A stretch of DNA of 64,000 bases from Drosophila persimilis (GCF_003286085.1 NW_020825298.1:3100001-3164000), one strand, 5' to 3'; positions 1 to 13,800 are shown, counted from the stretch's first letter. Translations and numbers: made by a program. The notes: generated by a model not told the origin, from the letters alone.

Positions 1-2660
1 ATTGCTGTGTGTATTACATGCGTGTGAACCAGGCCCCTCCCCCCCCCCCCCCCCCACACACACACATACCCCCACAGATAACCATTCATATTCAGAGTAT
101 TCACAATCTGAATCACAAATGGAATTGTTCATTTTCCAAAAGTTTCCTCTGCCGTTGGGTGGCAGCACTTTTTGTGTGTTTTTTTTTTGTTTTTTTTGTT
201 TATTTATTTAAGTGTTTCTTTTTCTTGTGTGCGAAAATTGAGTTATAAACAAGTTTTTTGAAAATTGTTTAAATGGAAAGAACAGATTGAATTTCCAGTG
301 AAGGGGGGGCTGTGGGGCTGTGGGGGGGAGGGGCCACTTGAGCTTATGTCAAGTGGAAAATCGTTTTGTTGTAAATCCCTCGCTCTCTCTCTCTCTTTGT
401 GTGTGTGTGTGTGTGCGCGCACTATGAATATGTTTTTGATCACAAAATGATTTATTTATATATGCAAATGGCCCCCAAATCGGTGGCCTGCTCCCCTTTA
501 AAGCCCCTTAATTTAGTTGGGAAAACTCCAAATTCCGAGTGTGGCTTTAACTTATCCAAGTTTCCAGTTGGTTTGCCTTGGTTTTCGATTTCTTTTATTG
601 GCTTCATCATTTCGATTGAGCAAATGCGAATTTAGATAGCTTTCAAGGAGTCAAAAGGAAGTCAGTGACAGGGCGGCAAAAGGTCTTTAAAGAAGTGATT
701 AAGAAGGATGTTCGACAGGGCTAAACAAACACAAAAGCTAGAGGCTTTCAATGGCATCAAACACTAAAATTTCAACACAAAATAGCTATATTTATTCGAA
801 TTTTAAGACACTTCTCGGATCTAAATTACAGCCCCTCTTTATAGGTCTTGCTCTAGTCCCCTATGGCTCTATATTTTAGGCAACATTTATCTAGGCATAT
901 TGGGGGGCGGGGGGCCCTTTGCCACAGTTTTTATCTGGGGCTTTTGGCCACAAATTGCATTCAAATGCAAACCGCAGGAGTCACATTAGGATGCAAAAGG
1001 AGTCGTAACCCGATGCGGCCATACTTTGTCTTCTTGGAAGCAGAACCATCCCCCACCACCCTCCCCCCAAGAGCCAAAAATGGGGCACCAGCAGCCCAGA
1101 AAGGGGCGATGGGGAGGGGGAGATGGAGAGATGGAGAAAGCCGAGCAAAATTTCTGTTTTATTGCGGTTTATGAAACGGTTCATAAATAAGCATATGTGT
1201 GTGTGTGTGTGTGTGTGCTCTACTTAAACATGTGTGTGAGTACAGTGCGTTTTGTGCAAAAATAAGTTTTTTCCCCCAAAATGCCTTTTTAAAATTCGTA
1301 AAATATATTTGTGCTGTCCTACACTCATGACCCGCACTGTTCTTGGTTATGTAAACCCAATTTACGTCAGCATAAATGCATTTTTGCGGATAGAGCCAAA
1401 GAAGAGCAGGAAAACGCTCGAGCTCGAGCATTGCCTTTGGTTTTTCCTCCTTAACCCCCCCAACCCCCCCCCCCCCCCCCACAGCATATGGGTTTCGCTT
1501 TTGGTCTAGATTGTGTTCTAATTCCCATTAAATTATTTGAATATTTAAAGGAAGGAAAACCAAGCCCCCGCCAGGCTTCGAACAAAACTTTTCGCTAATA
1601 AATAATCAGGGAAAAAAATTTAATAAAACTCCGCACTTTCGACTGAGAAGCAAACTTGGCCATTATCAGGCATTAGCGAAAGTTTTCGATTCGAATTTTA
1701 CAACAAATTTAACATTAATTTGACAATTTACAGAGCGGCAGAGCCAAAAGGCCCGAGGCCCGCGGCCCCCCCACCCAGCGTTGGGGGCGGCCATGGAGTC
1801 CGCGACCAAATGAATATTCAATTTTTAAATCGCTGGGAGCTGGGGCGTACATTTTTGTTAAATTCAACAGGGTAAATGTTTGCCGAATTCAAGGATTTTC
1901 AGAGGAGAAGAAGAGCTTTTAAGTGAGGAATTTTATTTTCTACATTTATTATTAGATTTTGATGTTTCCTAAAGGAAAGGCAGTACAGAAAGACTGTAGA
2001 TCGAAGAATAGAAATCCCTTTGGGTTCGAAAAGACTTCTAGACCTAAAATATTACGCCCTCAAATATTTAGGAACGAGAGAGTGCAGAGTTTCGGGTTGT
2101 CTTCCTTCATATGGATCCTTTTTTCATATAGTCGTCTTTTTTTGAATCTATTATTTATTATTATCGATTATTATTGAACAGAGAAATAATATCCTTGGCT
2201 TAAGCTTTGAATATCATTGAATTTTAATTACTAAAAACCAAACAATCAGCCCGCCGAGGATAGTTCTTGATCTTGACTAATAATTGGGATCCTATCAACT
2301 ATTCTCTTGGATAGACCTCCTAAAAATCCCCACAGCCATGGGATTTGTGGCATTGCCGGGGCAGATTACTCATACGCTGGTTGGCAGCTGAAATGGCTCA
2401 AAAAAGCATACCAAAAAGACGCACAGTTTCTTATAAAAGAGCCACCAGACGAGCGTGAAATCAGAGCATGGCTCGGGATTTGGCTGATGAGGCGTGGCAG
2501 TGGAGGGAGTCCATCTACGGAACTGTTGAGAGGGGTTTTGTAAAACCATTTTACAATAATTTTCATTGTTTAAATTTTGTAGAATTACGTTGAAAATATT
2601 CATGAATGAACGCACTTTTTGTTTCCAATTCCCTTCCCTTTGGGCTTTTATAGGCATTCG
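1..2660. other. Intergenic DNA, no gene seen
   Basis: Holds a C run (39-55) with CA repeats, a CT/GT tract (382-420), a GT tract (1195-1218) and a C run (1464-1480). Open frames are short and low-complexity. Confidence 0.6.
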
Positions 2661-2667
2661 CAGGCAT

Positions 2668-2800
2668 AAAAAAAAAAAGTTCGAGTCGGTTTAGTCCTGT
2701 CCTCCTGGTGATTCCGGCCGCCCGAAGCGGGACTCGAACCCGCAACCGTCCCAGCCCTCGATAGAAGTCAAGTAATCCTCCCAACCATCGACACCAAGCC
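2668..2800 (-). ncRNA. tRNA-like Pol III element (tRNA-derived gene, pseudogene or SINE-like)
   Basis: On the minus strand, a B box identical to GGTTCGAGTCC (2730-2740) sits in a perfect T-arm: GCGGG, a 7-nt loop, CCCGC (2727-2743). A plausible A box TGGTTGGGAGG (2777-2787) lies about 36 nt upstream. About 50 nt past the T-arm is a run of 11 T (2668-2678 as A on the plus strand), a strong Pol III terminator. I could not fold an acceptor stem or assign an anticodon, so a functional tRNA is unlikely. A tRNA-derived ncRNA or SINE head is more likely. Confidence 0.5.
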
Positions 2801-3439
2801 AGTTGCCAATTAACGGCAGATCCAAATGGCTAGAAGAATGGGAATTACTCGTAATTCCAACGTGGCCGGGGGTTTGAATCTAAGGGGCTTGAAGCGTCCT
2901 CGCTGTGGTCCAATCAAAGACAAAGAAGAGTAACGGCCATACTTTTCAATTCTGATATTCAGGGAGGTTTTTGAAAGCAACGAACTACGCGCCGTCTCGC
3001 TCGCACTTATGCGGGAGAGCTTAGAAATCTAAAAATAGAACGGGCTTGCGTGTGTGTGTACGCACAGAGCCAGCAAGTGCGTTTGTGTGTGTGTTCTAGA
3101 GGCCAGGCCAAGCCGGGCCGATTTCAGGGCCGAAAACATATTTTTGAAACTTCTGCTTCTTCGAAAATCCTTTAGCTTTTGACTAATTGGATCAATTTAT
3201 TCTCTGTATTTAATTTCATAGAAATATGTTTTTTATTGGGTTTAGTTTCTATATAATATAGTGGCATGAATTAGACCCCAATTTCATAATAAATTTGAGA
3301 CAGATCTCAAGAAAGTCTGAAGCAAAGAAACCCATAAAAACCCTGCACTCTCGTGTTTCCAAACATTTGAGAGCGATATATTTTAGGACTGGAAATATAT
3401 TCCATCCTGAAGGGATTCGCCTTCTTATAGTGGCTTCGA

Positions 3440-3660
3440 TCTAGGGAATCGATCTTCGATCTTGGCTTAATCGTCGTCTGCCTCATGTAGAGAACGAGCG
3501 GAGGAGAGAGCGGCTGGCCTTTGAGCTCTCTCTAGAGGCCTTTCAAAGATTTACTTTCGAGATTTACGTTGACAAAATGTCGTACCAAACATATGTACGG
3601 GCGTTAGTCATCTCACTATTACATTGTCTTTGCTAGAAGGATACTGGATGTGACTTTGAA
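3440..3660 (+). repeat. Dispersed repeat family 3, copy 1
   Basis: CTGCCTCATG, GAGAGCGGCTGGCCTTTGAG, CTCTCT, TTTCAAAGATTT and GTACGGGCGTTAG match 28575-28730 in order, with substitutions and small indels. Non-coding, purine-rich. Confidence 0.5.
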
Positions 3661-6529
3661 GAGTGAAAAATCTTGGAAAAACCACATTTAAGGCTTAGCT
3701 CTTCGGGGATCTATGATATTGCCTAACTCTGTTCTTCTGGTGCTATTCCACAGCCTAGCACAAGAGAATCAAGTCTAGCCGCCTTTATTGGGATGATCTC
3801 TAGTCACAAAACCCTCTGGGTAACATCCCCTCCCCATCTCCCATATAGTGCCCGCTGTGCAACCAAGAAATACCAGAAATTCGACTTGTTCAGCCCCGCC
3901 ATAAAGACCCCCCTGGCCTGGCAATCAAATCGAACCCCTGGCCATCAATAACCCTCTTTTGAAATACTCTTGAAAACAAAATAACCCACACACCTCCACT
4001 GTATGGGCACTTTCATTGATTGAACACCGCGTTGGCCCTCTATTAGGGGTCGCCATTCGGCATTCGGCATCCACGTTCCCTTAGTTCTATATCAAATTTC
4101 ACATCTATATTTTACCAAAGCCCTCGCATCCGCGATTTCCAAAGTGAAAACTCTATGGTGGAGGGGGGAGGGCTGCCGGAGAGGCCATAAATTTTGGACT
4201 GCTGGACCTACGCTCATTTGCACAGCGGATTAAGGGGTCTCGTCGGGGTGTTGGCACCCTCTCACCCACGGACTCTCGCACTGCATTGGGTCTCTCTGCG
4301 GCTCCCGGACTCCCTCTCTGGCCTCTCTGTCGCTCCAATACTCCATCTCTGGCCTCTCTATCCCCTTCCTACACTCCTTCTCTGGCCTCTCTGTCGCTCT
4401 CCCACCATTTATTATGCCTTTGCGTAGGGATTTTCCTCGGTTTCGATTCGGTATTTCTTTCTTTTCATCAAAAATACTCCTAGGAAATGGGGGTATACTG
4501 TCTAGAGGGAAGAATCTACTCCTATCTGTCCCTATCCTATCTGTCTCTCAAAGATAGCCAGTCCTCAAAGCATTTTCTGCCGCGAATCAAGCCTTTTTTA
4601 CTATCAAATCAACGGAAAAAAGGCTCTCCTGTGGTCCCATTCCTCTTCCACTGCAAGATCCTCCTCTCAAATACCAGTAGAGGGCATCCCATAGTCGTAT
4701 ATCCCCCACAATTCCTATTTATTTGGTTCTGTTGTTGCTGGAAAGCTTGCAAAAGTGATTAATGCAAAAGTCGGGGCCCAAAACAGAAAAGAACCAGAAC
4801 GCGAATTGGTATCCAAAACGGGGCTCCCGCTCGTCGTCGACGCATAGAAAACGCCGCACAGCAGAGGAGAGCAGAGGGGAGCAGAGGAAAGCAGAGCCCA
4901 GCTCTGGCTGGCATTTTTATTGAATTGCGAGCTACGGAATGCGACTGTCTGTCCCCTGTCCCCTGGCCCCTGTCCCTATCCCTTTTTTTGCCCCCGTCTC
5001 GGCCAGTCCATTTACCTGACAAAAAACAACTGTGTGGGGGAGCAGGACGTGGGGGAGGTGGAGGAGGTGGAGCTTTGACTACAGTTGCGCGGATTAAAGC
5101 ATGAAATACTCCTGAAATCCGCTTTTGGCAGCAAAGAGTGCTCGACGGGACAGGTGGCATGCCCCATTCCACATTTCCCTCTTCCAATGTTAAAGCTGAG
5201 GCACAAACAGAGAGAGAGAAATCAATGGTGAGGATTTGAATACCCTTTCGAGAGGGCTATACTTAATAGATCTGAATATTTTGGCTCTCCTTTGGAGAAA
5301 CCCCTCATTTCTCACTTCTCCTGTGGCTAAACCACCTCTGAGGCGGTTCTCCTTCCACTTTACTTTAAAACATTCAAAGTTTTCCCTCAATTTCTTTCTT
5401 TTTCCTCCACAAAGAGTGTCCACTGTCTCGTTCCGCCCTCCCCCCCAAGACCCCCGCAGAACAAACAGATTTTCAATAAATACGAAACGAGCTGCAGACA
5501 ATAAAATGCCCGCCCAAATCAGGAATCAAAGATTCCACTCTGGCCAAAGTCTGATGCCTATCAAGCCATCAAACGGGCAAACGAGGTGGGGTGAGGGGGG
5601 TCAGGGGGAGGGCCAAGTGTCAGTGACATCCAGCCGAGGAGGGCCTGCCCGGGGGGGTGGCTGGCTGTGGAGAACCCACCCCCGGGGCGGCCTGTTCTGC
5701 TGCGTTCTATTCAGGTTGTTGTTTGCCCTGCATTATTGATGGTAATTCTAAAACGTGCCCTACAATATTTTACACATTTGCCGGATTTAAAAAAGAAGAA
5801 AAGAATCCAAAATTGAGGGTGCCACATCCGCATCCAATGCCACATCCAATGCCACATCCAATGCCCCCTTTGTTTCTCGTTCGATTGACGCTTATCTTAA
5901 TGGACCAAACATATGGACCCCCCCGCACCCCTCGCACCCCCCCGCCGCGTAGAACCGTGCCGTGCCTTGCTCTGAACGTGTTGATAATTTAAATAAGCTA
6001 CTTTTCCCGACTTCCCCTCCCAATCCACACCTAACATTGCGCATACGCAGCGGTGTCCCCTCTCTATCTGGCTGGCTGTCAGCCTGCCTGTCGACACTGC
6101 GATAAGCGACGGTAAATGATTTTTCGATTTCATATTAATTTTCACTCGTCAAATCCCATAGAGATTTGCGCATGAAACGTGCGTCGGAGGCTTCATTAAA
6201 AAAATCTTTCGGAATATTTGCATGTGTAGATATTTTTTTCGAGGGGGGGGGGGGGGGGGGGGGGAATACAACATTTTCTGCTGGAATTAACAGGAATTCC
6301 TGAGATATACAAAGAGGGAGATTCCTGAGGGCTGGTGGGATCTGCCATTGGGTTAAATGGTGCTGCTTTTGGGGAGGTGGAGAGGTGAAAGATATGCTTA
6401 ATTTTAGGAATATTTAATACGAAATTTAGGAAAATACCAGCCCAACATCTTAGAGGGAAAGTTGGCTATATTCTTAAGGGTCTTCGTCGAGAAAAAATAA
6501 CCCATTGAAAGCTCCTCTAGCTTCGAGAA
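3661..6529. other. Intergenic DNA, no gene seen
   Basis: CTCT-rich imperfect repeats at 4255-4410 (TGGCCTCTCTGTCGCTC), C/G-rich stretches at 5590-5700 and CCACATCCAATG repeats at 5821-5865. Apparent frames here are Pro/Ser/Leu repeats. Confidence 0.6.
6243..6264 (+). repeat. Homopolymer of 22 G
   Basis: Uninterrupted G run after a T-rich stretch. Could form a G-quadruplex; length in an assembly is unreliable. Confidence 0.95.
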
Positions 6530-6730
6530 TCCTCTCTATTAGAGCCCTGCCTGAACAGACAACTGTATCGATTCGTTTGTTCCTCTAAAAGCAGTTTCTT
6601 TGCTTAGTTATTCCATCGAAAACATTAAACCAAAAACGACGGACAGAACGAAGCAGAGCCGAAAATTTCGGTTTTTCTTACTCGCTCACTCTCCATTTGA
6701 TTTTCTGTTAAAGCCATACACAAATGGGCT
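6530..6730 (-). repeat. Dispersed repeat family 2, copy 1 (partial)
   Basis: Contains TTCCATCGAAAACATTAAAC, GAACGAAGCAGAGCCGAAAA and TTACTCGCTCACTCTCC. It matches the reverse complement of 56390-56530 (GGAGAGTGAGCG, CGAAATTTTCGGCTCTGC, TTCGATGGAATGACTAAGC). Confidence 0.75.
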
Positions 6731-7012
6731 AGTTTTTTGCCTGCAAATCTTTATAGATATGTTTGTCCATACGTATTCCTGCCTTACACTGGAAAAAATA
6801 AGGTATAGATATATGCAGGAAGAGAATTGGTATCGCCAAAGCAAAGACACGACACCCAAGTCTAAGACCCTCTAGAAAAGGTCTTCATTCCTATTGGATT
6901 TCTCTTAGTTATATATATTTGGATCGCTCCCTAATCGGGTCTTTGGGTAATTTGGGTCTCCCGCCATCTTCAGTCGCAGGACCGTCGCGGGTTCGATAGA
7001 AATAGTAATAGT

Positions 7013-7120
7013 AGTAGAAATAGTAGTGGAAATACTAGTAGAAATAGTAGTGGCAATTGTAGTAGAAATAGTAGTGGAAATATTAGTAGAAATACTAGTA
7101 GAAATAGTAGTGGAAATAGT
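7013..7120 (+). repeat. 12-bp minisatellite, nine units
   Basis: Nine consecutive 12-mers alternating AGTAGAAATAGT and AGTGGAAATACT types, with few changes. Preceded by a GCGGGTTCGATAG stretch that slightly resembles a Pol III B box but lacks its 3' half. Confidence 0.9.
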
Positions 7121-7140
7121 AGTTGGTAGAAGTAGAATCG

Positions 7141-10100
7141 TAGACGTTTTAATGTGTGTATAAAAATATTTAACAAAATTTTTGCAGAAAATTTAAATTT
7201 ATTTTTCGATTATTTTTGTTGTGTGTGAAGTGGATTATCCGATGGGCATTTGAAGGAAGGAATATAAGAAGGTATAGGTAATACCTATTAGGTATATAGA
7301 AGATATATCTTCTCAGGGTTTATCCCTCAAAATATTGGACCTCTCTTCCAAGGCCTTTTTGCCATCCCAGAGCATTCTTTTGTCCCCCTCTACGGCCTTT
7401 CATTATCGAATCAAAATGCCAAGCTCTCATTCGTGGAATGGCCAAGATGCCAAGGGGAAACCAAGGGGAAAAGGCCACCGCCCCACCGGCCATATGTGCC
7501 GCCCCTCAGAGCACACAAAAATCAAATCAATTTTAATTTTGGGGGAAAACAAGAAAGGAAGAAAAGCGGGGCTGGAAAATGCCAAGACAAGCAAAAGGCA
7601 AGGAAAAGTGGCAAACAAAACAGGAGCCACAGCCAGCCCTTGGTCGAGACCCCCAGAGCCCACCCCCTCCCCCCCTTTTGGCATATGCGCATAAATCCCG
7701 TACAAGACCCCGGCATTGGTCTTTAGAGCAATCTAATAAAATGTCTAAACGCTTCAATGACAATTCGAGCATGTAAAGTATATACAAAAGGGGAAGCCCA
7801 GGGGGTGGGGGGTGGGGGGTGGGCATGCGGCGCTTAAGCCGTGTCGTACACGGTCCACCCTTCTCAAAAGTAGGCAATAATCGTAAGTGAATCCTGGAGC
7901 AAAAGTGACCCTCTCTCTCCCCCGCAGGACCTCCACTGCCTGCTTCAAGTCGTGGCGCTTCGTAATTGAATTAAATGAGATTTCAATATGCGGGCACATG
8001 GTTGAATGGAAGCCAATGGCTTGGGGGCAGAGCCGCAGTGATTTTCGCTGGACTTGTGGGAAATATTCCTCCAGAAGAAGGCACTTTGGAGCTCTGTTGG
8101 TTATTTTTTAAGGCCCCCTTAAAGAACTCCCTCAGCAAATGCAAACTTCAATCAACACCAGCAAATATCAACGAGAAAGCCACAGAAATAGAGTCCACAA
8201 AGACAGGAGAGGAGTCCCCCGCCCCCGCCCTGGACAGTGGAGCCAGTCAAGCGACCAACCGAAAGAAAGCCCCAAAACTTGACCAAAACTGACCCAACAG
8301 TGTCCCGCATTGTGTAATTCCTCGACATGAGAGAGAAAACGAAACTTTTTCCGACTTCTTATCGTTTCTTCTAGTTGTGGCCAAAGGGTGAGGCGGTGAG
8401 GGTGGGGGGGCTGCCTGACTTTGGCCATTGTTTTATTTACCTGGCCGCCAACTTTTCGCTCTCACTGTAAGTCTATGTCTCTGTCTGTGTGTGTGTTTGC
8501 TTATTTATATCGCATGATTGAATCTTGGCCAACAGCAACTTTTTTCTATTAACTTTAAGCGCAGGAAATGCAGGCCTCGAAGCGGAGGATACCCTGGCAG
8601 GCGGCCCCCAAATCTTTGGGGTTTTCTACACCCCAAAGCCTTGACCTTGGACCCTAGACCTTGGGATCACTTCTTGACAGCTGATTGGCAGGGCCCTCCC
8701 TATTGTATCTTTATACTCCATAAAATACTGTGAAATATTCTAAATAAAATTCCTAAAAATTCCTCAAAGTTTTTCCCATATTCCAAGGCTTCCCTCAACC
8801 CCGTGATACCCCTCTTTTAGGGCTCTCTGCGTCTCTCTGTCTATCTGCGAGTATCTGTATCTGCGACCGTCTGGGGGCTACCTGTCTCTCTCTGTCTGTC
8901 TGTCTCTGTCTCCACCTGTTTCTCCCTCTCCCCCTCCCTGCTTTCCCCCCCTTCAAGTGCCTGGTGTCTCCTCTTTTGGTTTGCTAAATGAACTTGATTT
9001 TTATCGTTTTCTTCTTGCGCTCTTTGAATGTCCTTTGAGTGTCCTGTGTGTGTGTGTCTCTCTGTGTGTGTGTGTGTGTATTGATTTGCCGGTGTCTTCC
9101 ACTTGAATGGTCTTGACTTGTTCAAGTGGTTTCCCATTGGCGTTACCATTATTTATACCCTTAAAGGCGGGTAATTACCGTAAATTAGTTTCGTAGGACT
9201 TTTGGGAGCTCCCAAACTTCCCCTGGAATGATTCCCATTTCAGATAAAAGACGACCCCAGATTTGAGTCACGAAAATACACAAATATCGTGTATCTTTAG
9301 AGGTTTAAGATACTTAAAATAGAGCAAAGATACAGCCAACTGTTAGGCACAGAAGAAAGCCTAAGTCTTCTTCATGGTCTTCGATATCCTTCCACTATCC
9401 CTGCGGCAGAGCATTCCCATCTTCCTCCAAGTCTCCAATGTTTTCCCTCTTCAATGGGATTTCCCCTCACCCCCCCGTTGGACAGCTAATGAAAAGTAAT
9501 CAAAAGTCAAGGCTTTTTGCGGGATTTTACTCAAGTTTTTGCAATGAATTTTCCAGGCAGCTCAATTATTTATTGAAGACTTGAAGAGTTTCAGTGGAGA
9601 GGGCAAGAGACCCCAAAACATCTCCATGGAAGGTCCAGGATATATCCCAAGAAATCCCTCCTTCTTTCTGCCCGAAAAACGAGTCCCATTTGTGCCTCCT
9701 TCTGTCAGAATTTCGTTTCTGGGAATCAAAGCAATTATCTCGAGTTAATTGCATGGCTTGGAGCGGAGTTTCAAGTGCATTATGTAATTTACTCATTAAA
9801 TGCATTGCACACACACACACGTCCTGTGTCCTGTGCGTCCTGCATGTCCTGCGTGTTTAATGTAAAATATTGGCATTGTATGACAAGCTCATTAATTATG
9901 CAGCATATCGCAGTTTATCAACACAATCGTCTACTTTGAAGAGCGCCTAACCGCCCTAAAGGACTACGACCACACCGCACACCCCCTCTCCACTCTCCCC
10001 TCTCTCTCTGGTCCCTGGGCATCCTCTCTTGTATTTAATTTATAACCCGAAAACCCAAAGTTATACATTTTAACAGGATATGAATAAAGTTGAAGACAAT

Positions 10101-10439
10101 AAAAGCAAATAAAACAGACAGACAACTCAACAGATACACAGATACAAAGATAGACAACCTCAAGGATAGAGCGGGAGCAGGGACAGAGAGCGGGAGAGGG
10201 GGAGGGGGGGTAAAGAGATGGCAAGTCGGAAGATTCATTATCTAGCACAACATTTCCAAGTGTGTGCCTGGCCTCCATGTGGGCGGGCCCTCAGAGGCGT
10301 AGAGTCCTGCGGCAGGGGGGGCTGCCAAGGGGAGGAGTTTAAAGGCGGCAATTAGCAGGGGATTTGTGAGGAGTTCAATGCTCTAAAAGGATGATATATC
10401 TTTCAGCAGTAGGTTCTTTGATTGTAGATAAAAAGTAGG
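7141..10439. other. Intergenic DNA, no gene seen
   Basis: Purine- and pyrimidine-rich stretches, a GGGGTGG repeat at 7800-7825, a CTGT tract near 8890 and GT tracts near 9043-9080. No frame with convincing composition. Confidence 0.6.
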
Positions 10440-10800
10440 GACTAGAGCCCTGCTTGAGGCCACGGAATCCATCAAAACGCATCTATACTCAGGGTTCTTT
10501 AAGGCTTTCCATCATCAGGAATTCTGCCTTCAATCAGACCCCAAAACCTGCAATTATGGCATTGCTTGCTCATTCTCTCTGCTGGCATTTCAATCAGCGA
10601 GTGAGCGAGACAGGAAAACCGAAATTTTTGGCTCTGAAGCTGTAAAAATGGCGATAGCGGCTTCGTTGAGGCCTTTTTGGGCGAGGGATTCGATGGAATG
10701 AGGAATCTGAGAAGCCAAGGGACGGAACGAAGGGAATGCCGAATCCCTAAGAATCGACTCGCTCATCTATAATCTATGGAAGGATGTGGTCATAGTTATG
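10440..10800 (+). repeat. Dispersed repeat family 2, copy 2
   Basis: Carries AGAGCCCTGC, GCGAGTGAGCGAGA and CCGAAATTTTTGGCTCTGAAGC, then GGCGATAGCGGCTTCGTTGAGG and CGAATCCCTAAGAATCGA. It is the reverse complement of 14600-14930 over roughly 330 bp with few changes. The short open frame inside is not convincing. Confidence 0.8.
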
Positions 10801-13800
10801 ATCTATCGAAAAGACTAGGGCGAGAGGAAGAAATTGGAATAAACAGAAAGCCAGCCGAGGCTCAGCGAAATTGAAGGCACTTTTACGAGTCCAAGACAAA
10901 ATCTTTGGATGGAGATCATTCCACCCATAGACCCCCCTCCCTTGAAAGCCCCCTGCCATATGCTTCCCTCAAAAGACTAGGGATCCCTCTACCATCTCCA
11001 AACCTCGCCTACGCCCCTGTTGACCAACATCTATTCATTTCAGTTTTGTTTCTATGCGTATTTAATGAGCAGACGTGCGTGCAAATTTCAGCTTAGAGCA
11101 GCTGTGGCTGAAGCTTTGGCTGTGGCTGTGGCAGGAGTCTTCGCTTATGTCCTTACAGCAAGGCTTCCACCGAGGCAAGTGTTGGCGTTACGTAGATGTG
11201 TGAGATTCTGTGCGGGGGTGGGGGCGGGGGGCAGGGGGCAGTGCAAATACGTGAACAGCCAAAATGAAACCAAAAACTTTTCATGCTCGATCGCAAAGCA
11301 ACAAAAATCCAACAAAAGCAACAGAAAACGTGCATTCTTGGCCACTTACGAGGGCCGGGCCAACGCCAGCGTCGGGTTCGGGCTTGGGATTCTGTCTACG
11401 TGCAAAAGTTTTCCATTTCCGCTTTGGCAAACATTAAAGCTGCCAGAACGAATTTACAACGAGAACGGCCAAGATACAGATACAAAGATACAGGCACGCA
11501 CGCCTGAACCCTGAACCCTGAACCCTGAACCCCGAACCGAAGACTGAGGCTAGATGAAGCCCTAATCAATGGCTGGAGAGGAAATGAGCAGCGCAGATAA
11601 ATCAAATAAGAAACAGAAATTCCAGGCGAAAGTTTAATTGCAAAAAAATTATTCCCGAATTTGCGGCAGAAACATTTGGTTGGAGGGGAGCAATGGAATG
11701 GTTTTAGCCACAACAATGTGTTTATTCGGTAAAGTAATTATAATGTTTAGGGCACAAATAGGACGTGTGGCTTGAGGGTCTCCCTGGGTTGCAGGCAGCC
11801 ACCAGCTGCGACTTTTCGACACATTTTCTCTTGGAGATTGATCTAGAGATTCATGTGAGAGGTGACCCAGCGAGGAATAAAGAAAACAGGTCACCTTTGG
11901 CATTGTTATAGTTTCTTATTGGAGTGTAGGCACCTGCTCCAAACAGCTAGACAGAAGGCACTCCTTCAGGCGCCCAGATCAGCTCTTCCAAACGGGAGGT
12001 GGCCAGAATGCCCCTTCTCCAAGATAAGGAGGATATTTGTATCATTAAAGAGCTATACAAGCGACCAATAGACGATATGTGGCCATTAGTGCAATGATGT
12101 GGCATTCCGCCGCCAAGATGGCAGACCATAGATAGGAAGCGCTCTTTTGAGCTCTGAAAACTAGGCAGAAAAAGGTGCAGCGCAGTCGTACGTTCACTCC
12201 AAGGACAAGGACTCCCCCCCAATAGGCTGGATGCCCCATATGATGCAGTAGCTGCAGAGACGATGAAGGCTACAACACTTGGGCTCGGCCTGTCTCTAAT
12301 TTTTTAAGAGCGTCTGGATGGGATTACTGGAGGGAAGGGAAGACCCCAAGCGTTATCTAGCGACCAGCCGTGGAGCTGCTTTCTAACTTATGTAGAGTAT
12401 TATTCCAGAGCTCCTCGAAGGTCTCCTTCCATTAGCGCATACTCAGTGATTTTTGGGATAATCTACACCTCTATTTATCTCCATTTATTTACTAATAATC
12501 ACCAATGGAATCAATCCCCCTAATCCCCCTTACTGGCTAGACTTACTTTTTTCTATCTTGAATAATGAAGGAAAGGGAAGAGATCTTTAAGCAACCGTCT
12601 AAGGGCTTCCTTCTTCTGGCAATGCCCTGGCAAAGGGCCCTACAGATGGACTCCTTAAAGCCATAGCAAAAGTCCCTTGGAGATCAACCACAAGGAGGAC
12701 ATGGATCCATAGCCTCCTGGCCATATATATCTATCTTTATGTACTATAAACCATCCACTTTACCATCTATAAGCCATCTTAAAGTACCCATACGTTGGTT
12801 TTGGCTTACAAAATACCAAATTCCATAGAATTCCAGAGAATGGTTAAACTAAATCCCTTTGAAAAAAGCCTTGAACCTGTTGCCCTCCCGCTAATTTGTT
12901 CTCCATTTGCTCCCTTTTGGCCTCGGGGCTAATCCGACCGCCCCCCTCCCCAATTAGCGCCTTTCATTTTTCGATGGCGGCCCCCCAATTAAAGTCTTGG
13001 AGCCGCCAATGCCGCAATTTCCGCCGCGGCGTGAGGCTTCGATGGCAAACAGTTCTCGCCGCTGGGCCCCAGCTCTGGGCCAATAGTCAACATGGGCAAA
13101 ATAAAACAAAAACGACGGCCAGACGACACACTTGACGCGGGGCGGGATGGGGCCTCGTCTGGAGAGGAGAGGGGGGGCTATGAGGGGGGAGGGCGCTTGA
13201 AAATTTCAACAATAGCAGAATGAAGCAAAATGAAGCAAACGAAGCAGCGAAGCCACTTTAAGCCCCGCAAATCCATAAGGCAAACAAAATGGATTTCAAA
13301 TAGAGGAGAAGCGCGGACCAGGATGTGGATGAGATGTCCTCGCCAGGGCCTCCTCCCGCCCCCTCCCCCCACCCCCAGGGGCAAATCGTCTGAGACGGAG
13401 CAGGATTCTGTTCTGTTGCCATTGTTACGACCACAGTGGGCGCAGAGTCCTGGAAAATGAGAGGAAAATGGGACTAGAAATGGGAGTTGAGGGAGGGGCA
13501 TGCCTTGGGCAGAGATGGGGCAAAGATTAGACCTGATTCTGAAGGGAATTTGGGAGGAAAGTATTCCCCACTTTGGCCCCTTTTTCGCTGCTTTGCCCCA
13601 CTGTGGCCTGTCGATAATGCCGCACAATATTTTCACAGCGGTTACACCAAGAAGGCAAATTATTTGGGGTGGCGCGGGCACTGGGGGGTGCAGGGGGAGT
13701 GCCCCCTTCGGGTGTCAACATCGGCGAAAGCGCAAACCAAAAGTTTGTTTTCCACTGATTTCCCGCCGCCGTCGACGCCGCTCTTTCTTCTGTCCCCCCC

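Noticed and set aside
6975-7000. GCGGGTTCGATAG as a second Pol III B box
   Set aside because: It lacks the TCC 3' half, has no T-arm pairing, and no A box is upstream.
11505-11535. CTGAACC heptamers as telomere-like sequence
   Set aside because: Only about four units, in intergenic DNA; flies do not use such telomere repeats.
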